This document shows, one piece after another, positions 17,773 to 26,286 of a stretch of DNA of 64,000 nt (position 1 is its first letter; every line of letters starts with the position of its first letter). The stretch spans positions 1 to 64,000 of the forward strand of contig JAJFKA010000009.1 of assembly GCA_021773555.1 (NCBI GenBank), given 5' to 3'. This stretch comes from Gammaproteobacteria bacterium. Its GTDB lineage: Bacteria; Pseudomonadota; Gammaproteobacteria; Pseudomonadales; Azotimanducaceae. Made by a program: the position numbers and the translations under genes. The notes below the pieces were generated by a model. The model was not told where the DNA came from and did no database searches. It saw nothing but the letters and a program-made list of their open reading frames with translations.

Positions 17773-19277
17773 GCTTGCCCAGGTTATCAAAAAAGCTGGC
17801 GCTGCAGGGACGAGGACTCGAGCTGCCGGCATTTGAACGCGAGAAAATAGGGCCGGGTATCCTTCATCTTGGTATCGGCGCGTTTCATCGGGCGCATCAG
17901 GCCGTGTACACAGATCAGGCGCTCGGACTGCACGGCGGTGACTGGAAGATCGTGGCGGCGAGTCTGCGCCACGACGATGTCCTGCACAGTCTCGCGCCAC
18001 AGGATTTCCTGTATTCGGTCGGCACACTGCTGGACGACTCGTCCCAGAGTCCGGTTTCGGTCAGGGTTATTGGCTGCATTGATGATGTGCTGGCGATACC
18101 GGTCGCCGGACATCGTGAACGGCTTGTGAAACTCATCGCGAACCCGGCCATCAAGGTCATTACCCTGACGATTACGGAGAAGGGTTATCTTTACGATCCT
18201 GTTTCTGGGTCAATCGATGAAAACCACAAAGAGGTTGTCAGTGACCGCGAAAATATCAATCAGCCGGTGACCGCGCCGGGTATCCTGGCGCTCGGTCTGC
18301 AACGACGCAGGAAAGCCGGTGCAGGACCGCTCGGCATTCTGAGTTGCGATAATCTTGCGGGAAATGGTCACGTTACCAGGGCAGTGGTTAAGGCGATGGC
18401 AGCTCAACATGATGCGGGTTTAAGTGACTGGATTGAGCGAAACATCAGTTTCCCTGGCTCGATGGTTGACAGAATCGTGCCACAGATGAATGAACGCTAT
18501 TATGAACTGCTGGCATCCGCCACGGGATATGAGGACATGGGTTCGGTTGTTTGCGAGCCTTTTAGTCAATGGGTGATCGAAGATCAGTTCGCGGCCGGGC
18601 GCCCGCGTTGGGACGATGCAGGTGCCAGTTTTGTCAGTGACGCGGGACCTTATGAGCACGCAAAACTAAATTTGCTGAATGCGGCGCATTCCGCCGCTGC
18701 CTATTCAGGGATTCTGGCCGGTTACCAGACAATTCATGAGACTGTCGCAGATCCGGGAATTCTGGCATTTCTCAACTATCTGATGAAGTCAGAAATTAAA
18801 CCGGTTGTCAGCTGTCCTGCAGGCATGGACCTGGATGACTATCAAGCCATTATCCTTGAGCGCTTCGCCAATCAAGCTGTTCGTTACCGTAACGCGCAGG
18901 TCGCCACCGACGGCTCGAAAAAGTTACCTGAGCGCATCTTGCCGGTTGTGCAACGTCGATTGGATCTGGCGTTGCCCGTTGACGGCCTTTGCCTGGTGAT
19001 CGCGGCCTGGCTCGCCTATCTGCATGGATCGGATTTTGCTGGACAGACCATTGAGGTCAATGAGCCCATGCTCCTTGAGTTGCAGGCTGCAGGAGCGCTA
19101 TCGGGCGAATCTGCCAGGATTGTGGATGCACTCCTGGACAGGACCGCATTTGCCGGCCCCCTGGCGCACAATCAAAGCTTTCGAGCGACTCTTTATCGTG
19201 CGGTGGACGCCTTGTCGCGACGAGACCTGCGCGGGCTTTTGGACCATCTGGTTAGGACCGGTAAGCTACCAGCATAG
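17769..19277 (+). CDS. uxuB: Fructuronate reductase (mannitol dehydrogenase family)
   Basis: A 502-residue NAD-dependent polyol dehydrogenase. The N-terminal Rossmann motif is ILHLGIGAFHRAHQAVY, followed by LSCDNLAGNG and the catalytic KLNLLNAAHSAAAY (Lys...Asn...His) in the C-terminal domain. In this operon it should reduce fructuronate to mannonate, feeding uxuA. The frame opens well upstream, but ATG 17769 overlaps the uxaC stop and begins the family's usual N-terminus. No KDG kinase, aldolase or uptake gene is in the window, so the pathway is completed elsewhere. Confidence 0.93.
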   Translation: MSLPRLSKKLALQGRGLELPAFEREKIGPGILHLGIGAFHRAHQAVYTDQALGLHGGDWKIVAASLRHDDVLHSLAPQDFLYSVGTLLDDSSQSPVSVRVIGCIDDVLAIPVAGHRERLVKLIANPAIKVITLTITEKGYLYDPVSGSIDENHKEVVSDRENINQPVTAPGILALGLQRRRKAGAGPLGILSCDNLAGNGHVTRAVVKAMAAQHDAGLSDWIERNISFPGSMVDRIVPQMNERYYELLASATGYEDMGSVVCEPFSQWVIEDQFAAGRPRWDDAGASFVSDAGPYEHAKLNLLNAAHSAAAYSGILAGYQTIHETVADPGILAFLNYLMKSEIKPVVSCPAGMDLDDYQAIILERFANQAVRYRNAQVATDGSKKLPERILPVVQRRLDLALPVDGLCLVIAAWLAYLHGSDFAGQTIEVNEPMLLELQAAGALSGESARIVDALLDRTAFAGPLAHNQSFRATLYRAVDALSRRDLRGLLDHLVRTGKLPA

Positions 19278-19356
19278 CTGCATTAAAAATCCGGGCTAGT
19301 GATCCTGATAAGGACTGCTTAAGATGGGGATCGGATGAATTCGGCGGGGAGTAGTG

Positions 19357-19617
19357 ATGAAAAAAAAGCGCGTGCAGGCACTTCTTGCAGAATTGCGTAG
19401 TGAGGTTCAGGGCCACGGCAAACTGGATGCGAAAACACGAGAACTGGCAATTCAACTCCACGATGATGTCGAAGCGCTGATTGAATCAGATCCCGCCGAG
19501 GACAGCGATGTCCTTGAGCGAGCGGAACAACTTCAGGTCAGGTTTGCGGCGCGGCATCCCCGAGCTGAGGCATTGATTCGTGAGATCGTGGATAGCCTGG
19601 CCAAGATGGGAATTTAA
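19357..19617 (+). CDS. DUF4404 family small protein
   Basis: An 86-residue charged helical protein matching the DUF4404 pattern: a basic start, VQALLAELRSEV, a LAIQLHDDVEALIES middle and FAARHPRAEALIREIVDSLAKMGI at the end. ATG 19357 has GGGGAG five bases upstream; a GTG directly before it is less likely. The function is unknown. It stands alone downstream of uxuB and is convergent with cbpM. Confidence 0.75.
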   Translation: MKKKRVQALLAELRSEVQGHGKLDAKTRELAIQLHDDVEALIESDPAEDSDVLERAEQLQVRFAARHPRAEALIREIVDSLAKMGI

Positions 19618-19640
19618 CGGATGCCGCGACCCGGTGTTTA

Positions 19641-19934
19641 TTAATGACTCTGTAGGCGATTGACCAGTTGTTCTAGATATCGAAGTCGGCGCTTCAATCG
19701 CTTGTTTTGTTCGACAAGTTGCAACGCGAGCGCAGCGCCTTGAGTATCCAGATCAAGTTCGGACTGTAATCTTCGTACCCCCAGACAGCGCGTTACGTCG
19801 ACACTCCTGAAGTACCAGTGGCCCTGATCGGTATCAGGGTCGATGACGCCGTGGCTGACGAGTTCTCGAATATAGGCGACGTCCAACTCGGTCGCCTTGC
19901 ACAATTGTTCCAGGTTATATTCAAACAGGTCCAT
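19641..19934 (-). CDS. cbpM: Chaperone modulator CbpM (MerR-like)
   Basis: A 97-residue MerR-fold protein: DLFEYNLEQLCKATELD, GVIDPDTDQGHWYFRSVDV, then a leucine-rich helix ending in a basic coiled region. CbpM binds the J domain of CbpA and inhibits it. The start ATG at 19934 overlaps the cbpA stop (TGATG), the standard cbpAM arrangement. Confidence 0.9.
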   Translation of the reverse strand: MDLFEYNLEQLCKATELDVAYIRELVSHGVIDPDTDQGHWYFRSVDVTRCLGVRRLQSELDLDTQGAALALQLVEQNKRLKRRLRYLEQLVNRLQSH

Positions 19935-20821
19935 CACAAACCACTCCTGGGATTGAATGTGAATGCCTTCTGCACCTCTCCAAAGGCGGCACGTTGTGCG
20001 TCCGTGGTGATGACAGGATTGACGATCTTAAGGATCACGAACTGATCGCCGTTACCCAGACCGCGGCCTTTGAGTCGAAGTTTTGCACCGTTCTGGCTAT
20101 TTTCAGGAATCTTAAGACTCACACTACCGCCGAGTGTCGGAACTGCAACCGATGCACCCAGTGCTGCCTCCCATGGTGTTACCGGAAGTACGAGCGTAAT
20201 GTCATCACCTGCCACATCGAAGCTCTGATGTTTTTCGATTTCGATTTCGAGAAACAGATCGCCAGCCTGGCCATCACCAAAACCCGGGTCGCCGAGGCCT
20301 TTCAGGCGCAGTTCTTTACCGGCAGTGATACCTTTCGGAATCTTTACATTGATAGATCTCTGACCTTGCGGGGTGTCGAGGCGAAGCGCCATGCTGGTTC
20401 CCGAATAAGCGGCTTCAAGCGAAATGGGCAGACGATGATAGATGTCCCGTCCACGGGTTTGTGCTGAAAAACCGCGTGTGCCACGACCAAAATCCGGCTG
20501 ACCCGTATCTCCGAAAATAGAACGCAGTAAATCATCAAACTGCGTCTGGTTAAAACGGGAATCAAATTGTGTGTTGTGCTGACTTGCATACTTGCCAGGA
20601 TTCATCACCTGATCTCGCAGCGCGTCATATTCCGCTCGTTTGTCCGCGTTTTTTAATACCTCATAGGCCTCGCTGACTTCCTGGAACTTTGCCTGGGCAT
20701 CTTCCTCGTCGCTCACGTCAGGATGATATTTTCTGGCCAGTTTCTTGTAGGTGCGCTTGATCTCCTCCTGGGTTACTGAAGGTTCAAGGGCAAGCACCTT
20801 GTAATAGTCTTTGAAATCCAC
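19934..20821 (-). CDS. cbpA: DnaJ-class co-chaperone / curved DNA-binding protein CbpA
   Basis: A 295-residue J-domain protein. The N-terminal J domain (residues 1-70) carries HPD in RKYHPDVSDEED. A Gly/Phe-rich linker and two C-terminal beta domains follow, with KIPKGITAGKELRLKGLGDPG and KIPENSQNGAKLRLKGRGLG. There is no zinc-finger domain, so it is CbpA rather than DnaJ. It stimulates DnaK and can bind curved DNA. Coupled to cbpM. Confidence 0.93.
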   Translation of the reverse strand: MDFKDYYKVLALEPSVTQEEIKRTYKKLARKYHPDVSDEEDAQAKFQEVSEAYEVLKNADKRAEYDALRDQVMNPGKYASQHNTQFDSRFNQTQFDDLLRSIFGDTGQPDFGRGTRGFSAQTRGRDIYHRLPISLEAAYSGTSMALRLDTPQGQRSINVKIPKGITAGKELRLKGLGDPGFGDGQAGDLFLEIEIEKHQSFDVAGDDITLVLPVTPWEAALGASVAVPTLGGSVSLKIPENSQNGAKLRLKGRGLGNGDQFVILKIVNPVITTDAQRAAFGEVQKAFTFNPRSGL

Positions 20822-20906
20822 GCGGGAGACCAGCCAAAGGAAGTGAATGATTACGGTATGGTTGGGGCGAAGCCGCCACTTTCAAGTGCGTATCGGAAAT
20901 GGAGTG

Positions 20907-22460
20907 TCAGACAATTCCGGTATTTTTTCTGCCCCAGTACCGATCCTTGAGCAGGCGCTTGTAGAGTTTGCCCGTCGGCAGTCGAGGCAGTTCGGCTTCG
21001 AAGTCAATGCTGCGCGGACATTTGAAGTGAGCGATATGCTCTCTGGTATAGCCAAGTAGTTTCTCAGCCAGGGCGTCGTCCGGGACGACCCCCATGGCAG
21101 GTTGGATGACCGCTTTAACCTCCTCACCCATTTCCTCATTTGGGACACCAAAAACGGCGACGTCAGCCACGTCAGGGTGCATGATCAATACGTCTTCAAT
21201 CTCCTGGGGATAGATGTTTACACCGCCTGAGATAATCATGAAGGTGGCGCGATCTGTCAGATAGAGGTAACCATCCTCATCCACATAGCCAACGTCACCC
21301 AGCGCGCTCCAGTTGGGGTGTTGGGGATGCTGTGCGTCCCGGGTTTTATCATTGTCTTTCAGGTATTCGAACGGCATTTCAGGCAATTCGAAATAGACGA
21401 TACCTGGTTCCCCCGCTGGTAATTCCAGGCCATCATCATTGCAGATATGAATCTGCCCGAGGACAGGCTGGCCGACAGTCCCGGGTCGACTCAGCCAGGC
21501 TTCAGGTGTGATATGTGTCAAGCCATTCAGTTCGGTGCCGCCGTAGTATTCATAGATTATGGGTCCCCACCACTCAAACATCTGCTGCTTCACCTGACGG
21601 GGGCACGGTGCCGCCGCATGAATTGCAACCTTCTGTGTGGACAGGTCGTAGCTAAGTCGCTCGGTTTCGTCCATTTTCAGCATTCTGCTGAACATCGTCG
21701 GTACCCATTGGCTGTGGGTAACCTTGTATTCCTGGATTGCTTTAAGCGCGTCGTTTTCGTTGAATTTTGGCATCATCACCACGGTGCCCCCCAGTGCCTG
21801 GGTTGCAGTGCAGAAGCCGATCGGTGCGCTGTGGTACAGGGGTGCTGGTGACAGGTAAATGGTATCTTCGTCGAATCCCCAGATCGAGCGCTGCAGGGCG
21901 CCGATATTGCCATCCTGATCCGTAATCTGTGTTTCAGGAAGCGGTCGTAAGATGCCCTTCGGTCTGCCAGTGGTGCCGGAACTGTACAGCATGAAAGCAC
22001 CGCTGGGCTCGCTCGCGAGCGGCTCGGCAGGATTGGCAGCGAGAACCTGCTCATAATCCAGGTAGCCCGCAGACGGCTCGCCCGTCATTAACCACTGCCC
22101 CACCAGCGGACATTTGGGTGCCAGGTGGTCTGCAACCGCTGCCAGGTAGTCGGTTGCAATCACAACTTTCGCTTCAGAGTTATCAATGATGTAGGCGGCC
22201 TCATCGGCCGTGAGGTAACGATTGATTGTGGTCAGGTAGAGTCCAGATCGAAGTGCAGCCCAGACGATTTCGAAATAGCGCAGGTCATTGTCCATAAACA
22301 CCGCAACATGGTCGCCTTTGCGCAAGCCGAGAGACCACATATTTTGCGCCAGCTGGTTAGATCGATCATTGAGTGATCGGTAAGAAACCCGCTCTCCCGT
22401 GCCCGCATGGATCATTGCTGGTTTGTCAGGAAATATCTTTGCCCAGTGGCCTGGATACAT
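20907..22460 (-). CDS. Acyl-CoA synthetase (AMP-forming)
   Basis: A 517-residue ANL-superfamily ligase. Motifs: MLYSSGTTGRPKGI (P-loop), IYEYYGGTE, GDVGYVDEDGYLYLTDR and the C-terminal catalytic lysine in LPTGKLYKRLL. It begins MYPGHWAKIFPDKPAMI, as in FadD3/steroid- or fatty-acid-type ligases. It activates a carboxylic acid with ATP and CoA. With the downstream-strand enoyl-CoA hydratase gene (22537-23298), it suggests degradation of a fatty or cyclic acid. The substrate is not readable from sequence. Confidence 0.9.
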   Translation of the reverse strand: MYPGHWAKIFPDKPAMIHAGTGERVSYRSLNDRSNQLAQNMWSLGLRKGDHVAVFMDNDLRYFEIVWAALRSGLYLTTINRYLTADEAAYIIDNSEAKVVIATDYLAAVADHLAPKCPLVGQWLMTGEPSAGYLDYEQVLAANPAEPLASEPSGAFMLYSSGTTGRPKGILRPLPETQITDQDGNIGALQRSIWGFDEDTIYLSPAPLYHSAPIGFCTATQALGGTVVMMPKFNENDALKAIQEYKVTHSQWVPTMFSRMLKMDETERLSYDLSTQKVAIHAAAPCPRQVKQQMFEWWGPIIYEYYGGTELNGLTHITPEAWLSRPGTVGQPVLGQIHICNDDGLELPAGEPGIVYFELPEMPFEYLKDNDKTRDAQHPQHPNWSALGDVGYVDEDGYLYLTDRATFMIISGGVNIYPQEIEDVLIMHPDVADVAVFGVPNEEMGEEVKAVIQPAMGVVPDDALAEKLLGYTREHIAHFKCPRSIDFEAELPRLPTGKLYKRLLKDRYWGRKNTGIV

Positions 22461-22536
22461 GGATTACCTCGCCCTGTCAGTCGTGTCTTGCAAAGATACG
22501 CTCCTGCCGGATGATGAGCAAAAGCGAAGCTGATGG

Positions 22537-23298
22537 TTACAGGCTCGAAAAATCTGCTTCACGTTTCTCGACAAAAGCCTTGATTGCTTCAGCATTGGCT
22601 GGATTGCCGCGAAGTTCCGCCAGCGCCAGGTTTTCTGCTCTGACGGCGGCTTTCATGGCTTCACGATGGGGTCCGATCAGTAGTTCCTTGGTTTGCTGCA
22701 GAGAGATGAGCGGCAGGCGGGCGAGTATTCGCGCGTGTTCGAAGGCGGAATCGAGCACCGCCTCGTCGCTGCAGGTTTTCATGGCGAGACCCATCTCAAC
22801 GCAACTCGAGGCAGAAAACCATTCGGAGGAAAGCAGGAACCAACTGGCTCGCTGGTAGCCCATCAGGCGGGAAAATGTATAGGTGCTTGCCGCTTCGGCG
22901 GTCAGCCCCAGCGCCGAAAAGGGTGCTTTGAAGCGAGCGGATTCAGCCATAATAGTGACATCCGAAAGTCCACAGATAGTCGCGCCGATACCAACTCCGA
23001 GGCCATTAGCGGCGATGATCAGTGGCTTGGGAAAATCGATAATGGAGAACAAAAGTGCTTCCAGGCCATGTCTTCCCGGTGCCGTCGCTGCACCCATGGA
23101 CTTCAGGTCCGCACCGGCCGAAAAGGCTCTGCCCGCACCGGTGAGTACGGCGACCTTCACCCGTTCGCTGCTGGTGGCTGCGAAGAAAGCTTCACACAGC
23201 TCATGCATCATATCGGCATTGAAGGCATTGAGCGCTTCCGGACGATTCATGGTGATGACGCTGATCGAGTCTGTGATATCGACGGTAACAACAGCCAT
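22537..23298 (-). CDS. Enoyl-CoA hydratase/isomerase family protein
   Basis: A 253-residue crotonase. The oxyanion-hole segments are AFSAGADLKSMG and AANGLGVGIGAT. The catalytic region reads LGLTAEAAST, where isomerases (PaaG/ECI type) usually have LGLxPExxS, with one glutamate. That favours an enoyl-CoA isomerase or atypical hydratase over a classical two-glutamate hydratase. It lies in tandem with the acyl-CoA synthetase. Confidence 0.88.
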   Translation of the reverse strand: MAVVTVDITDSISVITMNRPEALNAFNADMMHELCEAFFAATSSERVKVAVLTGAGRAFSAGADLKSMGAATAPGRHGLEALLFSIIDFPKPLIIAANGLGVGIGATICGLSDVTIMAESARFKAPFSALGLTAEAASTYTFSRLMGYQRASWFLLSSEWFSASSCVEMGLAMKTCSDEAVLDSAFEHARILARLPLISLQQTKELLIGPHREAMKAAVRAENLALAELRGNPANAEAIKAFVEKREADFSSL

Positions 23299-23396
23299 AC
23301 TTTTCTCTTTGGTGGTGGAGAGTGGAGTCTTGAGTGTGCCACAAACTTCTGTGCAAGTGAGAGCCGAATCCGGTCATGTTCGGTTCACGGGACCGA

Positions 23397-24428
23397 TCAG
23401 GAACTGCCAATAGACAACAGGTTTTCTACCGGTTGGTATAGCGCCTCCATATAATCAATGTCCTCCTTCTCGAGGGTGATTTCAGTGGCACCAATCAGAT
23501 CATTGAGCTGTTCTATTTTGGAAACACCCACCACCGGGCAGCAGACACCTGCTTTGCTGAGTAACCAGGCGAGGGCAATCTGTGCGGGGGATTTGCCATA
23601 GTTTCCGGCTACTTCCACTACCCTGTCCGCGATCTTGAAGTCCATCGCACCCCGATACAGGCTCTCCGTACGCTTTCTGTCTCCCCCTTTGGAGCGGTCG
23701 GTCGTGCCCTGGTCGAACCCCCCTTTATAAGCACCGGTGAGTATACCGCGCGCCAGTGGCGACCAGGGTGTTAGTGCCACACCGGTGGCATTGCAATAAG
23801 GAATCATCTCGCGTTCCTCTTCGCGATAGATCAGGTTGTAGTGGTTTTGCATCGATACGAATTGCGTCCAGCCATGTTGTCTGGCGGTAAGCTGCAACTC
23901 GGCAAACTGCCATGCGAACATGGACGACCCACCCAGGTACATGGCCTTACCCGCCTTCACAACATCGTGTAAAGCTTCCATGGTTTCTTCGATGGGGACT
24001 AATGCCTGCCCCGGTGCACCATGGGGATGTCGGTGAATTATGAGTTGATCCACATAGTCGTGACCAAGGCGTTTCAGGCTGTTATCAATCGCCTCCATGA
24101 TATGTTTTCTGGAAAGCCCACCCTGATTGGCACCTCGCCCCATGGGCATGGCGACCTTGGTGGTGAGCACGTATTCTTCCCGGGGTGCGAGTTCTTTCAG
24201 CAAGGCACCAACAACCTGTTCACAGGCGCCTATGCCGTATACATCTGCGCAATCGAAATAAAACAATCCTTGCTCAAGGGCTGCCTTGAATATTGGTCGC
24301 GCCTCATCAGGACCGAGTGTCCAGTCCCCCTGATGTCCCCTGCCTGGTTCGCCGAAATTCATCGTACCCAGACAGAGTTGTGATACCCGTAAACCACTGT
24401 TCTTGCCGAGTTGTACTGCCTGTAACAT
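23397..24428 (-). CDS. Aldo/keto reductase
   Basis: A 343-residue NADPH-dependent reductase of the AKR11-15-like group. The catalytic tetrad is visible: Asp and Tyr in FDCADVYG, Lys in VLTTKVAMP, His in QLIIHRHP. A (Q)NHYNLIYREEEREMIPYC segment and TPWSPLARGILTG follow as expected. It probably reduces an aldehyde or ketone metabolite. Single gene, divergent from the DUF885 gene across 93 bases. Confidence 0.92.
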   Translation of the reverse strand: MLQAVQLGKNSGLRVSQLCLGTMNFGEPGRGHQGDWTLGPDEARPIFKAALEQGLFYFDCADVYGIGACEQVVGALLKELAPREEYVLTTKVAMPMGRGANQGGLSRKHIMEAIDNSLKRLGHDYVDQLIIHRHPHGAPGQALVPIEETMEALHDVVKAGKAMYLGGSSMFAWQFAELQLTARQHGWTQFVSMQNHYNLIYREEEREMIPYCNATGVALTPWSPLARGILTGAYKGGFDQGTTDRSKGGDRKRTESLYRGAMDFKIADRVVEVAGNYGKSPAQIALAWLLSKAGVCCPVVGVSKIEQLNDLIGATEITLEKEDIDYMEALYQPVENLLSIGSS

Positions 24429-24521
24429 GACTTACTCCTAAAAATCGGAAAACAACTGATGGTATCGAATGGTGGCATGAAGTGCGATAGTAAGCAGCAA
24501 ACGAAAACCGGGGAAGGACTT

Positions 24522-26285
24522 ATGTCTCGATGGCCAGGTTTGTTGCTGTTGTTAGTGGTTGCGAATCTGCACGCAGAGGTCATTAGTAAATCGGCAGAAA
24601 CTATCCGACTGCATGCGGTATTTGAACAGCGCTGGGAGCAGGAAATGGCGGATAATCCGGTCCGGGCATCAATGCTGGGGGACCGACGCTTCAATGATCG
24701 CTGGCAGGACCTCAGCAAGCAAGGCAGAGTCGAGCGCCAGAGTCACGATGCGACTGCGTTGGAAGACCTGATGCGTATTGATCGAGAGCAGCTGGACAAT
24801 CGCGAAAAGGTCAACTTCGACCTGTTCGAACGTCACTATCGTGAGCGTATTGAAGCCAGCAGGTTCCAGAATGAGTTGATTCCCATCAGTCAGCGGGGCG
24901 GCATCCAAACGCTGGACGAAACGGGTAATCGGATTCGCATGACAACCGTTGGAGACTATGATGACTGGCTACGGCGGTTGGAAAAGATTGACGTCCTCGT
25001 TGCGCAAACCATTGCGCTGATGCAGGAAGGCATTGATAAACATATTGTGCCGCCGAAGATCACGATGTCGCGGGTACCTGCGCAGATTGAAAAACAACTG
25101 GTTGACGCACCCGAGGACAGTCTCTTTTTCAAGCCTTTTGAAAAGATACCCGACTCGTTCAGCGCAACGGACAGGGACCGACTCAGGCGGGCTGCCAGCG
25201 CAGTGATCGCGGAGAAGGTGATTCCGGCTTATCGCGTGCTCTATGACTTTTTCACTCACACCTATTATCCGGCCTGCCGGGATGAAATCGCCGTATCGTC
25301 GCAACCCGACGGTCGTGCCTATTACGAATTTCTGGTCCGGCGCTTTACGACCACATCGATGACACCGGATGAAGTTCATGAGCTCGGTCGCGCGGAGGTG
25401 GCAAGGATACGGGGTGAGATGGATCAGGTGATTAAAACGACTGGCTTTGAGGGGACGTTTGCGGAGTTCATTGAATTTTTGAAGACAGATAGCCAGTTTT
25501 ACTTCGACGATGAGCAGGAATTGTTCGATGCCTATCATGTCATCGCAAAAAAAATCGATCCGCAACTGGTTAATCTCTTCGGTAAGTTACCCAGGACGCC
25601 CTATGGATTGAAAGCAATACCGGATGCCATTGCGCCGGATACTACCACTGCTTATTACAACAGGCCGGCGGCCGATGGTAGCCGCGCCGGTTATTATTTC
25701 GTGAATTTGTACAAGCCCGAGACACGGCCGATCTATGAGATGGAAGTATTAACCGTACATGAATCCGTCCCCGGACATCATCTGCAACTCGCACTACAAC
25801 AGGAACTGGAGCAGCTTCCCGATTTCAGGCGTTACCTTGGTTTTACTGTATTTGTGGAAGGCTGGGGGCTATACAGTGAACGGTTGGGTTATGACCTGGG
25901 TTTGTATAAAGATCCCTATTCGCGATTTGGCCAGCTTACTTATGACATGTGGCGTGCAGTTCGGCTGGTTGTCGATACCGGCATGCACTACAAGGGCTGG
26001 TCGCGTCAAAAGGCGATTGATTACTTTAAGGCGAACGCAGCACGAAATGAGCTCGATATTGTCAATGAGATTGACCGGTACATCTCATGGCCGGGCCAGG
26101 CGCTGGCTTACAAGTTGGGTCAGTTAAAGTTGACAGAATTACGGGAGAGGGCAGAGAACCGCCTCGGCAATCAGTTTGACATAAGGGGTTTCCATGATCT
26201 CGTACTGAGCCAGGGTGCGGTGCCACTTGATGTACTCGAGACCATGGTGGACACCTGGATCGAAGCCGCGGTGAAGGAGTCCTGA
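24522..26285 (+). CDS. DUF885 family secreted metallopeptidase-like protein
   Basis: A 587-residue protein starting with a Sec signal (MSRWPGLLLLLVVANLHA). The ATG at 24522 has AAGGA just upstream; the frame opens earlier at 24459. The family hallmark VHESVPGHHLQLALQQE, a gluzincin-like HExxPGHH motif, lies near residue 430, followed by FVEGWGLYSERLG. DUF885 proteins are thought to be periplasmic or outer-membrane zinc peptidases. It ends one base before the convergent RND gene. Confidence 0.88.
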   Translation: MSRWPGLLLLLVVANLHAEVISKSAETIRLHAVFEQRWEQEMADNPVRASMLGDRRFNDRWQDLSKQGRVERQSHDATALEDLMRIDREQLDNREKVNFDLFERHYRERIEASRFQNELIPISQRGGIQTLDETGNRIRMTTVGDYDDWLRRLEKIDVLVAQTIALMQEGIDKHIVPPKITMSRVPAQIEKQLVDAPEDSLFFKPFEKIPDSFSATDRDRLRRAASAVIAEKVIPAYRVLYDFFTHTYYPACRDEIAVSSQPDGRAYYEFLVRRFTTTSMTPDEVHELGRAEVARIRGEMDQVIKTTGFEGTFAEFIEFLKTDSQFYFDDEQELFDAYHVIAKKIDPQLVNLFGKLPRTPYGLKAIPDAIAPDTTTAYYNRPAADGSRAGYYFVNLYKPETRPIYEMEVLTVHESVPGHHLQLALQQELEQLPDFRRYLGFTVFVEGWGLYSERLGYDLGLYKDPYSRFGQLTYDMWRAVRLVVDTGMHYKGWSRQKAIDYFKANAARNELDIVNEIDRYISWPGQALAYKLGQLKLTELRERAENRLGNQFDIRGFHDLVLSQGAVPLDVLETMVDTWIEAAVKES

Positions 26286-26286
26286 G

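Noticed and set aside
22537-23298. Classical two-glutamate enoyl-CoA hydratase
   Set aside because: Only one candidate catalytic Glu is visible (LGLTAEAAST), closer to isomerases; left as family-level call.
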